Origin: Kistimonas sp. bin40
GTDB taxonomy: Bacteria > Pseudomonadota > Gammaproteobacteria > Pseudomonadales > Endozoicomonadaceae
Assembly (NCBI GenBank): GCA_002238585.1
Contig: MPMQ01000019.1
Location: 1 to 47,214 of the forward strand
Length of the DNA stretch: 47,214 nucleotides
Direction of reading: 5' to 3'
Every line of letters starts with the position of its first letter. The first letter of the stretch is position 1. Under the pieces are notes generated by a model. That model ran no database searches. It saw only the letters and a list, made by a program, of their open reading frames with translations, and was not told the DNA's origin. Positions 27,849 to 35,597 of this stretch are shown in pieces. The position numbers and the translations under genes were made by a program.

Positions 27849-28520
27849 GTGAACACAGACGAGTCAAAGAGAAGCTTCGCTCTGTCGCACTGGAAACATA
27901 TCAAACTGGCCACAGAGGCAAGACAAAACCTGCCATTTATAGCCGGGCTTCTACTGAGTGTTCTGCCAACAACCCATTCCGGCGCGGGCGAGCCACCACC
28001 GCCAGCAGCGCGTCATGATCGTGTCTCCTGGGTCATTCCCAGTGCATGGGAACCGCTGAGCAACCGGGCCGGCGTCTATGGCCCCCCCGCGTCTCTTGAA
28101 AAGTTCGAGGTTATCTACACCGGCAGAGACGGCGTGCCACCGACCGGATTTCGTTACACCTTTTCATCCCCCGAGCTGAAAAGAATTCGGTCCCGCGCCC
28201 TGCGCTGCATTCTTGTCACACTGGCTTGCGACAAGCAAAAATTTCTGGTTGCCAGAATTGAACAGGGACAGGCCGAAATTGACAGCCGCCACAACCATTC
28301 CTCAGACGTTGACTGGATAGCAGATACCCTTTGCCACGCCCGCCCCCCAGTGGGATACCTCTCCCTGCGCATACTGCCTCCGCACAAAAAGGGTTCCCCT
28401 GTCTGCAATCTGGGCAAGGCGAAAAGTGACCAAACACACGGGTACAAAACCTATATCTTTGGGGTTTACCGCGCCAGGGCAGCCATATTGCAGGCCCAAA
28501 GAAACTGGGACAAGGGCTGA
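27849..28520 (+). CDS. Putative exported protein of unknown function
   Basis: Not recognised. The open frame extends upstream across the antisense strand of the peroxiredoxin gene, so the real start must be downstream. A GTG at 27849 gives 223 residues and exposes a signal-peptide-like N-terminus: a Lys/Arg/His-rich stretch, then NLPFIAGLLLSVLPTTHSGAG followed by EPPPP. The mature part has four Cys (CILVTLACDKQ, TLCHARPP, VCNLGKAK), possibly disulfide-bonded, and alternating polar/hydrophobic strands such as FEVIYTGRDG and YKTYIFGVYRARAA. It sits just before the two effector-like genes in the same orientation. The ribosome site is weak, so confidence is moderate. Confidence 0.5.
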   Translation: MNTDESKRSFALSHWKHIKLATEARQNLPFIAGLLLSVLPTTHSGAGEPPPPAARHDRVSWVIPSAWEPLSNRAGVYGPPASLEKFEVIYTGRDGVPPTGFRYTFSSPELKRIRSRALRCILVTLACDKQKFLVARIEQGQAEIDSRHNHSSDVDWIADTLCHARPPVGYLSLRILPPHKKGSPVCNLGKAKSDQTHGYKTYIFGVYRARAAILQAQRNWDKG

Positions 28521-28714
28521 CGAGCCCAACCGACAAAACATTGTCCCTTTGACGCAACAGCCATCCAGAATCTGTCACATCTCCGGCATAAACTGGCGTA
28601 GAGATCCGCAACCGCCCCCGCTAGCCTGAATAAGATGAAGACAGAGACGCAAGACAGGCACCGTGACGTGCGGTCTTTCGCCAGACTCAGGCAGTGGAAC
28701 ACAGGAGTCATACT

Positions 28715-30391
28715 ATGGCTGTGGATGGGGCAACGCACTTAAACCAGGGGATCCAGCCCCAGTGGCATGTCAACCAATCAAACGGGGTGCCAGGCAATCC
28801 ATCGATCAAGGCTGCCCGGGGACAGCCCACCCGTTACGGTGCGCTGGCAGCGCAGCCCGCGCCGCAAAAACAAATCCATGACCGCGCTGTCGCAGTGCTT
28901 CAGCAATTCGACACCTACCTCCTGAACCAGGGCCCGGGCGGAGTCAAAACCAACAGGAAAGGCACTGAAGAAGTACTGAAAGCTGCACGCAATCTCACTC
29001 AACTGGGAGAAAAACACCAGAAGCTTGTGTCACGCGCCAGCAAGACACCGCAGTCCCAGAAGAGTCAGGCTGCACGTCAGCAACAACTCGCAAAGCTTGC
29101 AGGGCAGCACGAAGACGCCAAAACCGCCCTGGAAGTTGAGCTGTGGGCTTCCGGGAACAACCGAAGTGCCCTGGATGGCTTTTACGACCCACCTCCGCGC
29201 AAGTTCACAGGCAAGGTGGACCGAGAAATCCCTCAGCTGCGCCAGGAAGCTGCACAAGCACTGCAAAAGCAACTACAAGTCGAACTCTCCAAACTGAAGA
29301 GGCCCTCGTCCGATGCGCGCGCTCCCCAAAAATCTGCAGCCCGAGCCGCCGTCGTAGCTGCCACAGACGCCTCTGCCATCCGACGAATTGAGCAACAACT
29401 CACTGAAACCAATGCTTCTCTGGGGCTGTTGGCAGAGCATTTGGCAAAACCTGATAAGCAGCACAAGCAACTCTCCCAGCCCAGCAAGCGGGCAAAGGAC
29501 GCCCGCACAGCCGTGCAAAAGCAGCATAAAAAATTTCAACAGAAAGTCATCGATCTCCAGCAGGCCCGTCGCATACGGGATCTGGCGATTAGCACCCATC
29601 CCGGCCAGCCCAATGACCCTACGCGGCTCGAGGCTGAAAGGCGATACAACGCCGCAGAAGCAAATGTCTCAAACGCAGGCAGCTATCTACGCCATCTCGA
29701 ACAGGAGCTGGACAAGTCTCTCAAAAGTGACCGCAGGCAGGCTACCTTTTCCCTCCCGAAGAGCGTCAAAGGGGCCTTCGCCCGGCTCACCAGGAAAAAA
29801 ACAGCAGCCGCCCCCCCATCACCCCCCCCAACCCACCAAACCGAACAACACAAACCAAACCAACACACACACCACCCCCCAACACAACCCCCCCCACCAC
29901 ACAAAGCGAAACAGCCGAACCAGGCGAACCAAGCTCACGCCCCCCAAACCAAGCCCCACAATGCCAGGGTTACTGCTGCGCCGAGGCCAGATTCCACGGC
30001 AAGGCCCCAACAAGCACATGCACAGAAAACAACCAGTCTGAGGGGGGAGCAGCCGCCTCAGACACCGCGCGCTTCCCGATTGGGAGCACCGGAAAGGACA
30101 GCTGGAGCGGGAAAAAACTTCACGCGCATGACGAATCACATCACCACGCTTTCCACACCAAGAGGGTTCAACCAAGCGCTGGAGCTCATAGACAGGCATC
30201 ACACATTCTCCCCTGCTGATCGTATTCAACTGAAAAAACAGATCAGGGGCCGCATTACACAACTGGTGAATGACCGGTCTTTCGCACACAAATGCGATGC
30301 ACAGTTTATCAAACGCCATTTTCCAGAAAAGGGAAAACAAGAGTTTCTGCTAAGCCTTGCGAACCTGGCAAAAAACCTTCCACAGAATTAA
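28715..30391 (+). CDS. Coiled-coil effector-like protein with Pro/His/Gln linker (558 aa)
   Basis: Not recognised. Start at the ATG at 28715, with AGGAG 7 nt upstream (an upstream GTG at 28694 is less likely). Residues about 50-345 are Ala/Gln/Lys/Glu-rich and strongly helical or coiled-coil (for example RRIEQQLTETNASLGLLAEH). Residues 349-362 form a basic amphipathic stretch (KSVKGAFARLTRKK). Residues about 363-420 are a Pro/His/Thr/Asn/Gln low-complexity linker encoded by a nearly G- and T-free tract. A small C-terminal helical domain (about residues 465-558, MTNHITTLSTPRGFNQALEL ... EFLLSLANLAKNL) follows. There is no signal peptide. It is 60 nt upstream of the tyrosine-motif gene in the same orientation, probably one transcript. 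Confidence 0.82.
   Translation: MAVDGATHLNQGIQPQWHVNQSNGVPGNPSIKAARGQPTRYGALAAQPAPQKQIHDRAVAVLQQFDTYLLNQGPGGVKTNRKGTEEVLKAARNLTQLGEKHQKLVSRASKTPQSQKSQAARQQQLAKLAGQHEDAKTALEVELWASGNNRSALDGFYDPPPRKFTGKVDREIPQLRQEAAQALQKQLQVELSKLKRPSSDARAPQKSAARAAVVAATDASAIRRIEQQLTETNASLGLLAEHLAKPDKQHKQLSQPSKRAKDARTAVQKQHKKFQQKVIDLQQARRIRDLAISTHPGQPNDPTRLEAERRYNAAEANVSNAGSYLRHLEQELDKSLKSDRRQATFSLPKSVKGAFARLTRKKTAAAPPSPPPTHQTEQHKPNQHTHHPPTQPPPPHKAKQPNQANQAHAPQTKPHNARVTAAPRPDSTARPQQAHAQKTTSLRGEQPPQTPRASRLGAPERTAGAGKNFTRMTNHITTLSTPRGFNQALELIDRHHTFSPADRIQLKKQIRGRITQLVNDRSFAHKCDAQFIKRHFPEKGKQEFLLSLANLAKNLPQN
29820..29904 (+). repeat. Asymmetric A/C-only tract
   Basis: About 85 nt composed of A and C with a single G and no T after 29820. 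It encodes the Pro/His/Thr/Asn/Gln linker of the 558-aa protein. Confidence 0.95.
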
Positions 30392-30451
30392 ATGGAATCT
30401 TCCGCAGGAAACAAACCTTCTCTTTCACAGCAATATTTACAAGGAGCTTGA

Positions 30452-31747
30452 ATGAAAACACACTCCACACAAGGCGCAGCGGGGTACAACACCCTACCCA
30501 TTCACCGGAAACAAGCCACCACCAGCCAGGAAAGTGTCCAGTGGCGCAGCGCTTCAGGCAGCACACAGATCCGGACCTTCACGCCAACAGCATCCTTCTT
30601 TCCCAAAGCCCAGCAAGGCGGTTCACCGAACGTCGGCCTGCATACCAGACAAGCATTCAACATCCAGCCCCTATCCTATTTCCAAAACACATACGCAAGT
30701 CCCGGGCAGAATACTCAGTCGTTTCTCTACCTGCCTCCCGGATGCGGATTGATGTTCCATGATCCGACTGGGGCGCCGGGTCTGCACCATGTATCCCTTC
30801 AGCCCGGGCAAGCCATGGAAATTCCTGCTCACGTTCAGATACATCTTGTTCCGCTTACTTCCCTGCCGATACCAATACTCCCAGGCTTGTCTCCTGACGC
30901 AGGCGTAAACTTCAACGGTGCCTACTCCAGCGCCAGTACGCCTTTGGATGATCTGAACTACGGACTGGAGAGCAAGCAACCAGCACGCCGGAAACGCGGA
31001 CTCAAAAAGCTCTGGAACAACGTCAAGAAAGCTTTTTCCCGCCGTGCGAGACAGGCAGACAAAGGGGCTGCGCCTGATAGTGGCAAAACAGCGATACCCA
31101 CAGCTGCCGATGCCAAGGTCTCCTGGCATAAAGCCCAGACAGCCCCTGATGTGAAGCGCCCTAATGGCAACCAGCCACCACCTCCCTACACAGCCCAGGA
31201 TCCGCTGGCTAATCGACCATTGCCTTCAATACCATCCACGGATGGCTTGACAAGTGTATACGCCAGCCTTGATGAAGTTCCCAACGCAGCATCAGCGACA
31301 TACGCAAATGTGAATGACCTGGGCCAACCCGCAAGCGTTTCCGTCCTGTACGACACACCCAGAAATGCCATGCGCGCCTCGGAAGCCCGGGATGCATCGG
31401 CAATCTACGAAAATACAAGGGCAGCCAGGCCCCCATCCCCTGAAGCAGGAGGCTACACCCAGGTCAGCAAACAACCAAAAACGCAACCAACTCCTGCCCA
31501 GCCGGACACAGCAGCCGATGCCTTACAAGGCTCCCAGACACAACCTGGTGGGGGCCCAGATGGCAGCCCTGCACAGGTGGACAGCATCTATGACACTGTC
31601 GATGAGTCATATGTCGATGAGTCATATGTCGATATGAGAGGGGTGCTCCGCCAACCTCGACCCAAGACAGCCCAACCAAACCAGGGGGACTCCTCCCCCA
31701 CCGCTGGTGCCGCGCATCAGCAGAGGACGCAGGACAACGACTTCTGA
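30452..31747 (+). CDS. Effector-like protein with multiple SH2-, SH3- and WW-type docking motifs (431 aa)
   Basis: Not a recognised family. A strong ribosome site (AAGGAG, 7 nt) precedes the ATG. The N-terminal about 45 residues are Ser/Thr/Gln-rich with no signal peptide. Residues about 90-145 form a hydrophobic, possibly beta-rich region (FLYLPPGCGLMFHD ... MEIPAHVQIHLVPL). Residues 179-204 are basic and amphipathic (RRKRGLKKLWNNVKKAFSRR). The C-terminal 190 residues are disordered and carry PPPPY (Y246, PPxY type), RPLPSIP (255-261, RxxPxxP class I SH3 type), and tyrosines in VYASL (270), TYANV (284), LYDTP (300), IYENT (319), GYTQV (335), IYDTV (380), SYVDE (387) and SYVDM (392). YxN resembles Grb2, YDxP Crk/Nck and YxxM PI3K docking sites. 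This composition resembles host-phosphorylated effectors (CagA, Tir, Tarp, Bep proteins). Phosphorylation and secretion are inferred. Confidence 0.85.
   Translation: MKTHSTQGAAGYNTLPIHRKQATTSQESVQWRSASGSTQIRTFTPTASFFPKAQQGGSPNVGLHTRQAFNIQPLSYFQNTYASPGQNTQSFLYLPPGCGLMFHDPTGAPGLHHVSLQPGQAMEIPAHVQIHLVPLTSLPIPILPGLSPDAGVNFNGAYSSASTPLDDLNYGLESKQPARRKRGLKKLWNNVKKAFSRRARQADKGAAPDSGKTAIPTAADAKVSWHKAQTAPDVKRPNGNQPPPPYTAQDPLANRPLPSIPSTDGLTSVYASLDEVPNAASATYANVNDLGQPASVSVLYDTPRNAMRASEARDASAIYENTRAARPPSPEAGGYTQVSKQPKTQPTPAQPDTAADALQGSQTQPGGGPDGSPAQVDSIYDTVDESYVDESYVDMRGVLRQPRPKTAQPNQGDSSPTAGAAHQQRTQDNDF
31601..31630 (+). repeat. Perfect 15-bp tandem duplication of a tyrosine motif
   Basis: GATGAGTCATATGTC occurs twice in direct succession (31601-31615, 31616-31630), encoding DESYV twice and so duplicating a tyrosine site near the C-terminus of the 431-aa protein. 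Confidence 0.97.
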
Positions 31748-31805
31748 AATAGAGCTTTTGCCTGGGCCAGAGCCCTCGAGAGCTCGCCCTCAAGAAGCCC
31801 CAAAC

Positions 31806-31831
31806 CCAATAGCGCCAGCTGGCGCTATTGG
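31806..31831. repeat. Perfect 26-bp loop-less palindrome
   Basis: CCAATAGCGCCAG is followed immediately by its exact reverse complement. It lies 59 nt after the stop of the 431-aa gene. There is no T-run. It could form a cruciform or serve as a rho-assisted 3' end. Confidence 0.95.
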
Positions 31832-31969
31832 CGAAGAGCGGGGCCCATCAGCATGCCTGGACACCACTCTGACGGCTTCAGCGCTGCCCCGACTCGGCAA
31901 GGCAGTAAAGGAGTACCCGCCAAGCTCTGCAACATGGGAAATGATGCCGAAGGAATACAATCCTTGACT

Positions 31970-32051
31970 TGACATCCTCCCCGTCCTGAAGGACGGGGCT
32001 TGCCGCGCACTGGGTCAATGGCAGCAGGGGCAGGATTGTCTGAGGATGTCA
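31970..32051. mobile_element. Short element with inverted ends and IS200/IS605-like hairpin
   Basis: TGACATCCTC (31970-31979) and GAGGATGTCA (32042-32051) are perfect 10-bp inverted ends. Inside is the hairpin CCCCGTCC-TGAA-GGACGGGG (31979-31998). The wording GACATCCTCCCCGTCCTGAAG is characteristic of IS200/IS605-family ends and related REP/MITE elements, from memory. No transposase or TnpB is present, so this is a solo remnant or non-autonomous element. Confidence 0.55.
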
Positions 32052-32140
32052 GCGGAAAGACTCCTGCGCCTGCGATCAAGTGAGCGGTCATTTTTCATCC
32101 AGCTCGGTGGATATGCATAAGCAGAGCCGGATAAGGCAAG

Positions 32141-32277
32141 TTATCCACAGGGTGCGCACACATTGTCAACAAGGTTTCAACAGAAATATCCACAAATTCT
32201 GTGCACCAATTCAAGGTAAGCCTTCCTGTATAAAAGTTGTGGATAATTCAGGATGCCTCCCACAGACCTGTGTACAA
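32141..32277. other. Cluster of DnaA-box-like sites
   Basis: Two perfect TTATCCACA boxes occur in opposite orientations (32141-32149 plus; 32238-32246 minus). Two further sites have one mismatch to TTATNCACA (32186-32194 ATATCCACA plus; 32269-32277 TTGTACACA minus). A weaker one lies near 32106-32114. The inverted arrangement within 137 bp resembles an origin or a DnaA-titration locus. Few GATC sites and no dnaA/dnaN/mnmG neighbours are seen, so oriC identity is unproven. Confidence 0.5.
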
Positions 32278-32389
32278 CTGCACCTCTTCTTCCTGTGACA
32301 GCCTGCTGCGTTCATCCACGCACCCCGTTGCTACCGCCAGAACAGAAGGCCGACAAGGAAAAGAGCAATCTTTACTAGCATCCGCCCCG

Positions 32390-32932
32390 TCAGCGGGCCG
32401 AAAGCGTCAGAGGCACACCCGGAGCCATCCGGGCATTCCCGGTCAATCGCCAGCCCGAAACGTAACCTTGCTCCGGAACCATGGCATCCAGCGTATTAAG
32501 CTGCAGGAAATATTGACCCGGCGGCAAAGATTGCCCTTGGCTCGAGTAACTGCTGGCACTATCTGACAAGCGCTGCAATACCAAGGTCGCCTCCTTCAGC
32601 TGGACAGACTTCGGCACGGCATGCAAAAGCAGCTGCTGCGGCCAGTGAGCCTCACCCGCCAGCGTCACTTGCAAAGGTCCGGTTTCCGACGTTAACAGCA
32701 CACGGGCAGAAATATTCAGTTCCCGCGCCTGGCGACTGCGAACAGGATCCATATTGATGGCTTTCCCTGTTTTATAATAATCATCAACAACCGGCTTATC
32801 CGCGTAACGCAGTGAAACGACGACCAGAAAAAGACCCCAAGCTACAGATATCAGCACCATGGCAACAAGAAACCACGCCCAGGGCTCCCTGTACCAAAAA
32901 CGTCTACCTTTGTGAGACGAAGAATTCATCAT
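32390..32932 (-). CDS. FixH-family protein (CcoH), cbb3 oxidase assembly
   Basis: 180 residues. One N-terminal membrane helix (WAWFLVAMVLISVAWGLFLVVVSLRYAD) is followed by DKPVVDDYYKTGKAINMD, the conserved FixH start of the periplasmic domain, and then beta-rich sequence. FixH/CcoH helps stabilise and assemble cytochrome cbb3 oxidase. The ATG at 32932 overlaps the ccoG stop (ATGATG arrangement), so the two are translationally coupled. It is the last gene of the cco cluster; no ccoI or ccoS follows in the window, which is unusual for a full ccoGHIS set. Confidence 0.9.
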   Translation of the reverse strand: MMNSSSHKGRRFWYREPWAWFLVAMVLISVAWGLFLVVVSLRYADKPVVDDYYKTGKAINMDPVRSRQARELNISARVLLTSETGPLQVTLAGEAHWPQQLLLHAVPKSVQLKEATLVLQRLSDSASSYSSQGQSLPPGQYFLQLNTLDAMVPEQGYVSGWRLTGNARMAPGVPLTLSAR

Positions 32933-34356
32933 AGCGGCCTCTCTGGTGACAGGAACCTGTTTTCAGTCGAAGCCGACAAAGGTCGAAGTCCATCAGAACC
33001 TGCATCATCTGCGTGAGCATGAAAAACAACAGCCGTACGACCACCGCTCAGCTCCTGCGGGTCCACAACCAGGCGAACGGGCATACTGGCGACACCGCCT
33101 GCACCAACCTGTATTTGATGCTGCCCTTCGATTCGCACTCCGGCGATCCCGGTAACAGAAACGGTTATACTGCGGGGACGACTGGACTTGTTGATCAAGC
33201 GCAGTAGATAAACGTTTTCCAGCTCACCCTGTGCATTACGCACGTACAAACTCTGCCGGTCGCGCAGCACATCCAGCTCCAGCAACGGCCGCTGGTACAG
33301 ATACCAACCCAGTGCCACTACGACAACGCTGAACGCAAGAAGATAGCTCAACACGCGAGGACGCAACAGGCGAGAACGCTCTCCTTTCAATCGGCTCTCG
33401 GTCGTGTAGGAAACCAACTGCCGGTCGTAGCCCATCTTGTCCATAACGCTGTTGCAAGCATCCACACAGGCACCACAGCCAATGCACTCATGTTGTAGCC
33501 CCTCACGGATATCAATGCCGGTAGGACAGACCTGCACACACAATTCACAATCAATACAGTCCCCCAAGGCTTCCTTGTGGTCAGTGTGCACACGCTTTCT
33601 GGAACCGCGCGGCTCCCCCCTGGCTGCGTTGTAGTGAATGGTCCAGGTGTGCTTGTCGAACATAACACCCTGAAAACGGGCATAGGGACACATGTAGATG
33701 CAAACCTTTTCGCGCAACCATCCAGCATTGGCGTAGGTAGCGAGCGTGAAGGCGATGATCCAGAACGCCACCTGGCCTGAAACCTGAAGGCCTATCAAAT
33801 CTGGAACAAGACGGCGGACCGGAACAAAATAACCGACAAAAGTCACGGCAACGGCCAGCGAAACAAACAGCCACAACAGGTACTTGACCAGCTTGCGTAC
33901 AGCCGTATCCAGGTTTATCCGCCCCCGGTCCCGCCGCATGCGCTTGTTGCGGTCACCCTCAGTCCAATGCTCCAACCGCAGGAAAACCCAGGTAAACACG
34001 CTTTGCGGACACGCATAGCCACACCAGACGCGCCCAACCAGCACTGTGATCAAAAACAAGCCAAAAGTGCAGGCCAGCAATATGCCGGAGAGAACGGGAA
34101 AATCCTGGGGAAGAAAAATAGAGCCGAATATATAAAACTGGCGGGCCGCAAGATCCCAGAGCACCGCCTGATGACCATCAATATTCAGCCACAAGGTCCC
34201 GAAATAGGAAACAAACAGGACAAGCCCACCACACAACCGCAAATTGCGAAAAAGGCCAGAGAACGCCCGAGTGTAGATTTTGTGCCCGGGCTTGCTCTCA
34301 TCCAGGTTTTTCAACCGGATACGGCGCGAATCCTGGGAATCCTTCGATAAACGCAC
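32929..34356 (-). CDS. ccoG: Cytochrome c oxidase accessory protein CcoG (FixG-type 4Fe-4S ferredoxin)
   Basis: 475 residues from a GTG at 34356, with GGAG upstream. Several membrane helices are present. A cysteine region GRVWCGYACPQSVFTWVF is followed later by two 4Fe-4S motifs: CIDCELCVQVCPTGIDI and CIGCGACVDACNSVMDKM. The C-terminal periplasmic Ig-like domain (RSITVSVTGIAGVRIEG) is typical of the family. CcoG reduces Cu(II) for insertion into cbb3 oxidase, from established work on the family. It is downstream of ccoP on the same strand, with a 276-nt gap in which I see nothing specific. Confidence 0.97.
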   Translation of the reverse strand: MRLSKDSQDSRRIRLKNLDESKPGHKIYTRAFSGLFRNLRLCGGLVLFVSYFGTLWLNIDGHQAVLWDLAARQFYIFGSIFLPQDFPVLSGILLACTFGLFLITVLVGRVWCGYACPQSVFTWVFLRLEHWTEGDRNKRMRRDRGRINLDTAVRKLVKYLLWLFVSLAVAVTFVGYFVPVRRLVPDLIGLQVSGQVAFWIIAFTLATYANAGWLREKVCIYMCPYARFQGVMFDKHTWTIHYNAARGEPRGSRKRVHTDHKEALGDCIDCELCVQVCPTGIDIREGLQHECIGCGACVDACNSVMDKMGYDRQLVSYTTESRLKGERSRLLRPRVLSYLLAFSVVVVALGWYLYQRPLLELDVLRDRQSLYVRNAQGELENVYLLRLINKSSRPRSITVSVTGIAGVRIEGQHQIQVGAGGVASMPVRLVVDPQELSGGRTAVVFHAHADDAGSDGLRPLSASTENRFLSPERPL

Positions 34357-34632
34357 AAATGCTCCGCAAGTTCTCGAGAACGAAAAAGAAGTGCTCGTGA
34401 CAGAGGCAAGGGAAACCGGGCTCCGTCAGGGCTTGAATATCGGCCTGGCGGGCTTCTCCGGGACCCCCTGCACAGCACGACGATGACCGCGCGAAAAGAT
34501 CCCCGGTTGGCTTCCAAGTCGCTGCCTCACAGAAGATGAAACCGCAACAAAAGCGCGAATCACTCGCCAGCAGGATGCAAAGAGCCCAGAGTTACAGGAC
34601 GGAAACCACGAAAAACAGAAGGCTAACCTTCT

Positions 34633-35541
34633 CTACATTTTTTGTTTTTTATGCGACAGACTGTAGATATAAGCCGAAACCAGATGCACCTTTTCCGGGC
34701 CCAGTATTTCCTTCCAGGCCGGCATCACACCGTTGCGACCGTTTCGTATTGTGTACTCCACCTGCGCCTGGGTATTGCCATAAAGCCAGACGCCATCTGT
34801 CAGATTGGGGGCACCCACCTGAGTATTACCCTTGGCGTCCTTCCCGTGGCATATCGAACAGGTAGACTCAAAGACCTCCCGTCCATCTTCCAGCTGCTCT
34901 TGCGTCGCCGCGATATCCAGTCCGCTAAGGCTCCGCACCCAGGATGACACATTTCGCACCCTCTGCTCACCGATAACCGGGCCCCAGGCCGGCATCTGTC
35001 CCTGGCGTCCTTCCATCACCGTCGTTTTTATATCTTCAGGTGTCCCTCCCCATATCCAGCGGTTGTCTGTCAGGCGAGGAAAACCAAAATTACCACCAGC
35101 GTCACTGCCATGGCACTGCGAGCAATTGTTGAGGAAAACGCGCTTGCCCATGGAAAGAGCCTTGCTATGCGCCTGAAGCTCTTCGATGGTCATAGCCTCA
35201 TACTGGTCAAAAAGCGGCTGAAACTGGCGCGTATGGCGCAACTGGGCAGACGCCAGCTGTTTGTCGGAAGTCCATCCCAGAAGTCCATCGAAATAGCCCG
35301 GCCAGAGCCCCGGATAGAGAGCCAGGTAGGCAAAACCAAATACAAACATGGCCAGATAGAGCCCAATCCACCATGTAGGCATAGGGTTATCATACTCTTC
35401 TATGCCATCAAAGTTGTGGCCGACTGTTTCCTCTGTCTCATGTTTACGCTGAACCTTCCACATGACCAGCAGAGGAACCAGAATAAATGCAAGGCACCCC
35501 AAGGTCAGTAACAGTACCCAACCACTCCAGAAACCCGACAT
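34633..35541 (-). CDS. ccoP: cbb3-type cytochrome c oxidase subunit III (diheme)
   Basis: 302 residues with GGAG 7 nt before the ATG. N-terminal membrane helices are followed by the conserved FDGIEEYDNPMPTWWIGLY segment. Two c-type heme sites follow: CSQCH near residue 140 and CSICH near residue 231, each followed by MPAW with the Met ligand. It passes electrons from cytochrome c to CcoO/CcoN. Part of the ccoNOQP order. Confidence 0.98.
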   Translation of the reverse strand: MSGFWSGWVLLLTLGCLAFILVPLLVMWKVQRKHETEETVGHNFDGIEEYDNPMPTWWIGLYLAMFVFGFAYLALYPGLWPGYFDGLLGWTSDKQLASAQLRHTRQFQPLFDQYEAMTIEELQAHSKALSMGKRVFLNNCSQCHGSDAGGNFGFPRLTDNRWIWGGTPEDIKTTVMEGRQGQMPAWGPVIGEQRVRNVSSWVRSLSGLDIAATQEQLEDGREVFESTCSICHGKDAKGNTQVGAPNLTDGVWLYGNTQAQVEYTIRNGRNGVMPAWKEILGPEKVHLVSAYIYSLSHKKQKM

Positions 35542-35597
35542 GGGTCGTCTCCATGATACGCTAGTTCAAAAGCTGGCCAACCAAACGGCATGCCTGT

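Larger units (their letters stand above)
31748..32389. other. Gene-free interval with palindrome, hairpin element and DnaA-box-like sites
   Basis: 642 nt between the plus-strand effector-like gene and the minus-strand fixH, thus a convergent 3' region that needs no promoter. Even so, it is the most structured gene-free stretch in the window: a 26-bp perfect palindrome, an 82-bp element with inverted ends and an internal hairpin, and a cluster of DnaA-box-like 9-mers, all listed separately. No coding frame is convincing. Confidence 0.75.

Noticed and set aside
32141-32277. Firm call of oriC
   Set aside because: DnaA-box density is suggestive, but neighbouring genes and GATC content do not support it, so it is listed only as a candidate.
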